Shown: piece after piece, positions 1 through 7,081 of the stretch
Layout of the letters: each line of letters opens with the position of its first letter
Numbering within the stretch: position 1 is the stretch's first letter
From: Hyphochytrium catenoides
Lineage: Eukaryota > Sar > Hyphochytriomycetes > Hyphochytriales > Hyphochytriaceae
Assembly (NCBI GenBank): GCA_900088475.1
Contig: FLMG01004130.1
Coordinates: 38,708-50,387 of the forward strand
Direction of reading: 5' to 3'
Length of the DNA: 11,680 nt
The notes under the pieces: model-generated
What the model saw: the letters and a program-made list of their open reading frames with translations, nothing else
The model's database searches: none
What the model was told of the DNA's origin: nothing
Translations under genes and position numbers: made by a program

Positions 1-158
1 CTCGCTCGCTCTCTCTCTCGCTCTCTCTCTCGCTCTCGCTCTCTCTCTCGCTCTCTCGCTCTCTCTCTCGCTCTCTCGCTCTCTCGCTCTCTCTCTCTCG
101 CCCTCTCTCTCTCGCCCTCTCTCTCTCTCTTTCTTTCTCTCTCTAGCTCGCTCGCTCG
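1..158. repeat. CT-rich microsatellite, (CT)n interrupted by CG
   Basis: The first ~158 bases are almost pure pyrimidine on the + strand, built of CT dinucleotides interrupted by CG at irregular spacing and ending in CTCG-type units. The irregular interruptions suggest an old, partly degraded dinucleotide repeat rather than a minisatellite with a fixed unit. It lies about 480 nt upstream of the IFT144 start codon, so it may be promoter-proximal or intronic to an upstream gene; the sequence does not decide this. Confidence 0.9.
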
Positions 159-639
159 CACTTCTTCGTCTCTTGCTGTTGTTCCTGTCTCTGTGTTGCT
201 AATAAGCCGACTTTTCTGCAAAGTCATCGCTACGTCCCGCAGCCTGAAGGCTATGGTTGGGCGAGAGTCAGAATAAGAGAGAGGCCCACCAAAAGTCTTC
301 TCCTTTAAGCCTTTGAGCAGAGCAGCTGCTCGTCCTGGTTGACTAGAGTTCTATCGAGAGTGCAAGGAAAGAGAGAGACTAGGGAGAAACAGAGAGAGAT
401 ATTGAACAGAGACGGCGGGAGGCTAGTCCGGGGCCCAATGGCAAAAGGTGATGTCAAGCAAAGGCCTCACGGCTGAGCCTCCTGAGTGAGAGGAGCACAG
501 GGAGAAGTTACACCAGATCCGCCTCTCCCACGAACTGTCAGCGCTAGAGGAGGAAGCAGAGGGGCAAAGCAGCAGCAGGAGCCCGGCCCAAACAGAGCTA
601 GGGCGAACAGAGTGAGAGAGAGAGAGAGATTTAGAAAGG
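159..639 (+). other. Upstream region / 5' leader of IFT144
   Basis: This 480-nt stretch separates the left-edge microsatellite from the IFT144 ATG. I see no convincing TATA box. It contains several upstream ATGs (about 254, 438 and 451), so if it is all 5' UTR it carries short upstream ORFs. The last 25 nt are a GA repeat followed by AGAAAGG, which puts A at -3 and G at -1 of the start codon, a good initiation context. A segment at 490-612 looks coding (see separate entry), so part of this region may belong to the last exon of a gene to the left. Confidence 0.5.
438..615 (+). other. Short upstream ORFs and a coding-like helical segment
   Basis: The ATG at 438 opens a 12-codon ORF ending in TGA at 474-476. 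The ATG at 451 opens another 12-codon ORF ending in TGA at 487-489. The same frame as the second one continues open after that TGA for 41 codons to TGA at 613-615. It reads as a charged amphipathic helix (start EEHREKLHQIRLSHELSALE) with mostly G/C third positions, like the recognised exons here. It could be the terminal exon of an upstream + strand gene (an acceptor could lie in CCTCCTGAG or TGAGTGAG near 478-490), upstream ORFs of IFT144, or chance. I recognise no family. Confidence 0.3.
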
Positions 640-3600
640 ATGAAGTCTCTCTTCAAGATTGACAGCGCTTATCACAGCTGGGGAGATGTCATCCTCGCCT
701 GGCAGCCTCAAGGTAACTACCTGGCCACAGCTGGCCGCAACTGCATCGTCCACATCTTTGGCCGAGTAGGCGATGCAGTGGATGAGATCGCCGTTGAGCA
801 GTCTGGGCCAGTGCTAGCGTTAGAATGGGACGCCGAGGGGTCGTCCTTGGCCATCCTGCAGCAAGGTAGCGGCGTGATTAAGATCTGGGAGAGCGCAGGA
901 CGGAGTGTAACAGATCTGGAGACGAATCTTAAGGATCCAACCTTCATCCGCTGGTCCATCCGCGGCCTGCTACTGGCCATTGGGACGGCCAAGGGCAACC
1001 TTCTCATCTATAATCATAAGAACCGGAAGAAGATCCCCATCATGGGCAAGCATCCTAAGAAGATAACCGGAGGCGCCTGGACGCCCAACAACCAGCTTGT
1101 CCTCGTCTCTGAGGACCGAACGCTGACGCTGAGCAATGCTGAGGGATCCACGCTCCATCAGACCCTCCTGGAGCAGATCCCGCTTGATGTTCGATGTGGA
1201 GCCTACACGATCGGTCAGGACGGAAAATCGACAACGGATTGCTTGGTGGCTATTAACCTAGGCCGGAAGTCCGTGTTTCTCTTCGAGCCAGCGAACATTG
1301 ATAACTCGGTGGAGCTGGCGTTCAATGACGGCTACGGGCACATCATAGATCACCGCTGGTTTGGCGATGGGCAGCTGCTGGTTGCGTTCTCTCTGGGATA
1401 CATCGTAGCAGCCTCTACGAAGCCTAATGAGATAGGACAAGAGAGGTTCTCCGGCCAGTTCTTTGCTTTGAAGCTCATCCGCATCGCTTTCTCAGCTGTC
1501 GCTAACAGGCTTGCAATCTATGGAGACTCCGGGATCAAGATTGTCGACATCACGGACTGGAAAGAGAGACAATCGGACGGGATCTCCATGAAAGAAAACG
1601 AGGAGAATGAGCTCTGTCTCTTGGAATACTCTCACGACGGACAGATATTCTCTGTCGCCAGCACGCATGGTATCGTTCAGAACTATCTGGCCTCGATGCC
1701 CAGCATCACTGCTTGCTATATGAAGACCATGGCCCTGCTGTCCTCCCTGAAGGAAGTCTCGGTACTGGATGCAGTCGAGCATGGCGTTCTCTACTCTGTC
1801 ACAGTCGACATAGAGCCAGCTTTCATCGCCCTTGGGCCCAAGCACGTCGCGGTAGGGATGAACAATCGCGTGTGGTTCTACCGCTTGACGGGGAAGAAAG
1901 GCGAGCTCATCAATGAACAAGAATATATGGGAAATGTGTCAGAGGTGCGCCTGAGCGCCGAGTGGGCCGCTGTGGCTTGTGAAGGGAAGATAACGCTGCA
2001 TCCAATAGAAAGACAGGCAAAGCTAGAACAGCAGAGGAAGGTTCTCCCCGACAGGGAAGAGGTGACAGCTACCTCGCTTGCCCTCGTCAATGACTTTCTC
2101 ATCTTTGGCACCAATCGCGGCATCATAGAGTACTTCTCTCTCGCTGACTGGGCCTCTCTACCGAGTTGTGAGCTCAGACACGGAGAACCCATCCGCTCTA
2201 TCTTTCCCAACCACATCGGCACTCGCGTTTGCTTCATTGACACGACGGGTCACGGATTTCTCTATAACCCGATAACAGCTCAAACGGTAGAGATTCCAGA
2301 CTTCTCTCGCACTTTCACGCTGCTTCTTTGGGACCATGCCGCACCGAACATCTTCGCTGCCGCCTCTAAAGATGAGTTCGCGCTGTACATGTGCGCTCCG
2401 ACAATAAGAGGCACACAGGTGATAAGGCTAGGAGAGATGACGGTGGAAGACAGTGGAGACGTGAAGGTGGATGCTCTGGCTACTAAGCTAGAGGGCGGCG
2501 GGACGCCAATGCTGCTTAACAATGGCACCCTGACCTGCCATAAGTCTGACTCTTCGCTCCTCATTGCTCCTTCGGTCACTCATGTGCACCTAGAAGTTCA
2601 AGGCAAGCTCAGCGAGGAGAAACAGCTTCAAGCCTTTGGACAGAACCTTCACCTTCTGCAATGGGAGAAATGCTGGGATCTGGCTCTCTCCCTCAAGAAC
2701 AGGGGTCTCTGGCTCGCTCTCGGAGACCAGGCAATGCATCATCTTGACCTGGATATTGCTATTAGAGTCTATAGACACCTGGCCGATGCGGGGATGGTCT
2801 TTGCTCTTGAGAAGATTGCACAGTTGGAAGAGAAGAACCTCGTGGCCGGTCACATGGCCGTTCTCTTTGACAATTACTCTCTGGCTCAAGATCTCTTCCT
2901 ACAGTCTACCAAGCCAATAACGGCGTTGAAGATGAGGAGAGACCTCATGCACTGGGACCAAGCGCTGAAGCTAGCACGCACCCTCGCGCCCCAAATGATC
3001 CCGGAGCTCTCAGTAGAGTATGCCCAACAACTAGAGTTCAAGGGAGATTACCAGCTAGGTCTTAGAATGTACGAGAACGGTGCTGCAGGGATAGACAACG
3101 ACACAGGGGAGGCTCTAGGCCTCACAGAGCAGCAGAAGAACCTCTGCACTGCAGGAATAGCCCGCTGCAGTATCCGTCTGGGAGATGTAAGAAGAGGGTT
3201 CTCTGTCGCCGCTGAGAGTAAGAACAAACCTCTTTGCAAAGAGTGCGGGGTGATCCTTGAGAGTATGAAGCAGTACCAAGAAGCGGCAGCAATGTTTGAG
3301 CTTGCAGGGGAGACAGAGAAGGCTGCCGCGCTGTACATCCAGCTCAAGAACATTGCAAAAGCCGCTCCTCTGATGGAAAGCATCACGACGCCCCGCCTGC
3401 AGGTGCAGTTTGCCCGCTTAAGAGAAAATGCAGGGGATTATAAGGCTGCGGCGCGGTCGTATGAGCTCGCGAAGGATGTGGAGAACGTCGTCAGATTGCT
3501 GCTGGAGCACCTCAATGATCCCATCAGAGCCTGCCAGATAGTGCAGGAAACACGGAGTAGTGAGGGTGCGAAGCTTGTGGTCTCTCATTGTAAGGCGCAG

Positions 3601-6482
3601 AAAGACTTCAAGGGCGCTATCAAGTTCTTGTTGCTGTCCAAGCAGACAGAAGAGGCCTTCACGCTGGCACAGACCCATAATGAGATGGAGAGCTTTGCGC
3701 AGGTACTCATGGACTTTCTTCCTCTCATCTCTCGCTCTTTTCTCCAAGATTTTTGGACTCTATCTCAAAGGCGTTCTGCCTGCTCTCAGCTCGTTAACCT
3801 TGGCCTTTTCCTTGCTCCTGAAGCGTTCTTCTCTCTGTCCAAGTTGAGATGGAGGCTGGTAGCCTCAGTCTTAATCTTTCTCGTCCTAGTGGTAACTCAG
3901 AGACACTCCTTCTCGCGCTTCGAGCCTGGCCCGACCTTCTACTCCTTCAGACCCAATATCTCCACCATGGCTTTTGTCTCTTGTTTGGCTTCTGCTGACC
4001 CTCTTGTCCGCTGGAACCCATCATTTTATTCCTGTCTCTCTCTCTTCCGGAACGACAATCGATCTGTCCAGTTCTTGGGCGATGCGATCACGCCTGAGCA
4101 AGCGTTGAAAGTGGCTTATCACTTTGAGCAACATCAGATCTTTGCAAAGGCGGCAGACTTCTATGCGATATGCGGCCAGTACTCGAAGGCTCTGAAGCTC
4201 TACCTGCAGTGCGGCGACAAGGAGATGAACAAAGCGATCGACGTCGTCGGGAAGGCGCGACAAGACATCTTGACCCACACTTTGGTGGACTATCTCATGG
4301 GAGAAGTTGACGGGATCCCGAAGGATCCACATTATATCTTCAGACTCTACATGGTGAGTGCGCCAACGGGTTAGCTCTCTCTCTCTCTTGTGTCTGCACG
4401 GCACACATGTCTTCTCATTTTCCTGACCCTTTTTCTTCAAGTCTTTCCCTGTTTGACGCGGCTGTGGTCTCCTCTTCCAGGCCCTCGGAAACCATTCTCA
4501 GGCCGCCAAGACTGCGATAATCATCTCAAAGCAAGAGCAAGAGCTTGGGAACTACAAGGCAAGGAGTAGCTCCCCATCGATGAGTTAGCTTCATCGTCCT
4601 ACCTTCTCTGTGTCGGGCACTAATCTCTCACTATACGTCAAAAGCTATTGGGCTCTAATCTGCCAGGACCTTGCACTCTTATTGTCCCTCTGTTATTGTG
4701 GTACGGGGCACTGTCAACGACTGATCTGCGCTGCTTCCCCCTCTCACGTCCACACATTTTGACCTGTGACCGCTTCTTTAGCTAACTAGTGGCATCCTTC
4801 TCTCAGGCCGCGCACTACATTCTTTATGAGACACACAAAGAGCTCCTTGCGCACAATCTTAAAGTGCCTCAAGTCCTAAGAAAGTCTCTGACTCTTCTGC
4901 ACTCGTACGTGCTGGTGAAGAAGCTGGTGAAGGCTGAAGACCACGTACAGGCTGCGCGGCTCCTGTGCCGAGTGGCGCATAATATTAGCAAGTTCCCTCA
5001 GCACGTGGTTCCTATCCTTACCTCAGCCGTCATTGAGTGCCAGAGAGCAGGTTTAAAGAGTAAGGCCTATGAGTTCGCGCTGTTGCTGATGAGGCCAGAG
5101 CATAGACCGAAGGTGAGGGTCAGACATGCTGCATCTTTTCTCTCCTTTTGCCTCTCTCTTTTTCTCTTTTCTCTCACTCTAGCTCTTGTCTCTCTTGCCA
5201 GTCGTGCTCTGACTTTCTTCTCTGTGCCGTTTGGGGCACAGAGCTAGTCCACTTCTCTAAGGAGCTGCTCTCTGTGTATAGCAGATCCTTATTTTCCTTC
5301 TTCATTTCCACGACCTCGTTTCTCAGTATCTCTCTTACTGGCCTGCTTACCTTCCCTTTCACTTGTGACCCTCAGATTGATGCCAAGTACAAGCGGAAGA
5401 TAGAGGCAATGGTCCGGCGGCCAGCGCGAGGAGAGGACACGGAAGAGTCGATGAGCCCCTGTCCGTATTGCGGCGCCAGCATTCCTCAGAACGACTTGGA
5501 CTGTTCAAACTGCAAGAACAGCCTTCCCTTCTGCATAGTCACGGTAAGTCGTGAGGCAGGACAGAAAGCTTGCGAGGGAGTGGTACACAGAGAGAGAGAG
5601 AGGGGGCCGAAGCAGACAGAGAGAGAGACAGAAAGAAACTCAGAGGCAGAGAGGACTGAGAGATAGAGAAAGAGAGAGCAAACAGAAAGGAAGAAATAGA
5701 GAGGGAGGGAGGGGGACGGAGGAGGTGAGAGAAGAGAGAGGGAGAGACAGGGGTGGGGGTGAAATGGGAAACAGAGAGGGAACCGAACAAGCGGACAGAA
5801 AGGAGAGAGAGGAACGTGTGAGATGTAGCCAAGCAAAGGAGGGATAGAGTCGCTGCTCAGATACAATGTGTGGCTCTCTGGGTATACAGTCACCGCCGCG
5901 AAGCGGTTTCCGCTAGTGGCCTGAACTATTCACTGCAAGGCAGAACTCAAACGGATTCATCTCTAAGGATGTCTGTCTTCTCTCTCCTTTCTGCTCTCAG
6001 GGCCAGCACATGGTGCGGGACGATTGGTCTTGCTGTCCGAACTGCACCTTTCCCGCCATCTATTCAGCTCTAGTGAACTATGTGAAGGTCGATCCTGGTA
6101 TGCCGCTGCCTTCCTCAAACTCCAAGCTTCCTCCTAGGTCCTTGTCCTGCTCTCAGTCAAGAGTCAGTACATTGGGCGTTTACTTCTTCCACTCTTCCCT
6201 CTCTCTCGTTTCTCCTTTCCAACTCTATGTTCTCCTTTCTCCTTAGTAGACTTCTATCTTCTACTGCCCCGTCGGTTGATTTGGCCTCACATGTCCTGCC
6301 TGATCCCTCTATCCTCTGCGTGCTGGGGCTAAACTCTCCTTTCAGTGTGTCCTTTGTGCGAGAAGGCTGTCAACCCTGAGTTCATCAAGAAGATTGATGA
6401 TCCGACCCAGTATCTCAGCGGCAGCAAGGAGAAAGACGAACCCGACCCCAAGGATGAGGAGGTGCCAGAGGCTAGCTCCTAA
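640..6482 (+). CDS. IFT144: Intraflagellar transport protein IFT144 (WDR19), IFT-A complex subunit
   Basis: IFT144 is a subunit of IFT-A, the complex that supports retrograde transport in cilia and entry of membrane cargo. Seven exons are inferred from splice signals plus continuity with the known family: 640-3702, 4072-4353, 4481-4558, 4807-5112, 5376-5543, 6001-6097 and 6346-6482, giving 1376 residues (human WDR19 has 1342). Family-diagnostic stretches include GTAKGNLLIYNHKNRKKIP, AVGMNNRVWFY, FAIRVYR-like AIRVYRHL, MRRDLMHWDQALKLA and NISKFPQHVVPILTS. Roughly residues 1-330 and 330-650 form the two WD40 propellers and 670-1260 a TPR-like helical solenoid. The C-terminal tail has zinc-ligand type cysteines at about 1272/1275 (CPYC), 1286/1289 (CSNC), 1311/1314 (CPNC) and 1333/1336 (CPLC). 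The start aligns with the family N-terminus (MKSLF...LAWQ), and the stop is TAA at 6480-6482. Introns are 369, 127, 248, 263, 457 and 248 nt. The related IFT121/WDR35 is a poorer match in the C-terminal Cys-rich region. Confidence 0.96.
3703..4071 (+). other. IFT144 intron 1, stopless and a multiple of 3
   Basis: The family alignment runs without a gap up to MESFAQ and resumes at FLGDAITPEQALKVAYHFEQ; the 123 codons between have no counterpart in IFT144. The segment starts GTACTC after CAG and ends in a pyrimidine-rich tract and CAG, so it is a phase-0 GT-AG intron. It has no in-frame stop and is 369 nt long, so a simple ORF caller fuses it into one 3735-nt frame (640-4374). Its translation is leucine/serine rich with a hydrophobic run (LVASVLIFLVLVV), unlike the surrounding solenoid. 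Confidence 0.88.
4559..4806 (+). other. IFT144 intron 3 with a GC-AG donor
   Basis: The exon ending ...ELGNYK must join the exon starting AAHYILYETHKELL, matching the family spacing (human GNYRNAHDVLF). At that point the donor reads AAG|GCAAGG, a GC donor in the usual strong context (AG|GCAAG). The acceptor is TTCTCTCAG|GCC. The only nearby GT (about 4566) gives the wrong phase for this acceptor and adds unalignable residues. In-frame stops lie just inside the intron, so retention would truncate the protein before its C-terminal domains. Confidence 0.82.
5544..6000 (+). other. IFT144 intron 5, containing a long purine tract
   Basis: This is a phase-0 intron, ACG|GTAAGT to CTGCTCTCAG|GGC, joining ...PFCIVT to GQHMVRDDWSCC. 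At 457 nt it is the largest IFT144 intron. The exon junction falls within the Cys-rich tail. The central ~260 nt are strongly purine-rich on the sense strand; the last 50 nt before the acceptor revert to a pyrimidine-rich tract. Confidence 0.9.
5589..5847. repeat. Degenerate GA-rich polypurine tract
   Basis: About 260 nt are almost only G and A on the + strand: degenerate GAGA units with GGGAGGGAGGGGG and GGGGTGGGGG patches. It lies wholly inside IFT144 intron 5. The spurious Arg/Glu-rich + and Ser/Leu-rich - open frames across it are products of this composition. Confidence 0.9.
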
Positions 6483-7081
6483 CAAATCGCTTCCGTCTCT
6501 CCCTCCCTCCCTAACCTTAATATTATAATGCACAAATGCTGCTCCTCTGTTTCATGGGTAAAACGATAGAGGTGTGTCTCTCACTTGGTCAAAGCTATGC
6601 CGCTCATCCCTCCAGACCAGCTTCCCTTGCTAAGCTTTCTAGACAAACCCGTTGTCCTAGACCGCTCTCAGATGGCTTGAGGAGCTTTCTGCTCGCCTGC
6701 TCGGTCGGGGCATAGAGTAGCGTCTCTCTCTCTCTTTCTCTCCCCACGTTTTTCTCTCTCCGCTGACTTATAAGCATGGGGCGATGGAGGAGAAAAGGGA
6801 TTGACATGCCTCGTGACGGGCTCCAAGATGACTGGGTTAACCTTCCTTACCGTGCCCTCAGCGGCCCCACATCTTCTATGGGATCTACCTCTCATGTCTT
6901 CTATTTATCTAGTCTCTCTCTACCACTCCATTTCCAAACTAACCGCGGATGTCTTTCTCTCCTACACGTGTCCCAACGGCGCTATCTGTCGCCTCCGAGT
7001 CTCGATTGCCCAGAGGTGCATCTTAGTGGGCAAAATAAATAAGGAATAAGTTAAGAGAAGGGCCAGAGCTGAATCTGACCC
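6483..7081. other. Convergent intergenic region / 3' UTRs, no supported gene
   Basis: The stretch lies between the IFT144 stop and the stop of the opposite-strand kinase. Open frames of 60-90 codons exist on both strands (for example + 6776-7049, - 6604-6895), but they overlap each other in different frames, lack recognisable motifs and include CT/GA repeat translation. I therefore treat this as the two 3' UTRs plus spacer. A CT tract lies near 6722-6745. Confidence 0.6.
7034..7039 (+). promoter_or_regulatory. Candidate poly(A) signal AATAAA
   Basis: This is the only canonical AATAAA I see downstream of the IFT144 stop on the + strand, in CAAAATAAATAAGGAATAAG. It would give a ~570-nt IFT144 3' UTR ending close to, or overlapping, the 3' end of the convergent kinase. 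No canonical AATAAA is seen just downstream of the kinase stop on the - strand. Many protists do not rely on this hexamer, so confidence is low. Confidence 0.25.

Noticed and set aside
1-158. Regularly spaced CTCG units resembling a CRISPR-like or tandem array
   Set aside because: Spacing is irregular, there are no unique spacers, and the context is a eukaryotic gene region; it is a degraded CT microsatellite.
423-656. Minus-strand open frame upstream of IFT144 with a Leu-rich, signal-peptide-like run
   Set aside because: It is antisense to the IFT144 leader, overlaps the IFT144 start, has no acceptor or domain, and its Ser/Leu content comes from the GA repeat and GCAGCAGC codons.
3703-4374. 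Taking the whole 640-4374 frame as one exon with a 1244-residue protein ending at 4374
   Set aside because: The segment 3703-4071 has no IFT144 counterpart and has intron boundaries, and the end after RLYM is GTGAGT read-through into intron 2. Downstream exons continue the IFT144 sequence.
5486-5893. Overlapping Ser/Leu-rich - strand and Arg/Glu-rich + strand open frames
   Set aside because: They are translations of the GA/CT tract in IFT144 intron 5, occur in several frames at once, and have no independent support.
6776-7049. Two overlapping + strand frames of 80-90 codons in the intergenic region
   Set aside because: They overlap in different frames, show no motif or splice structure, and lie where the 3' UTRs are expected.
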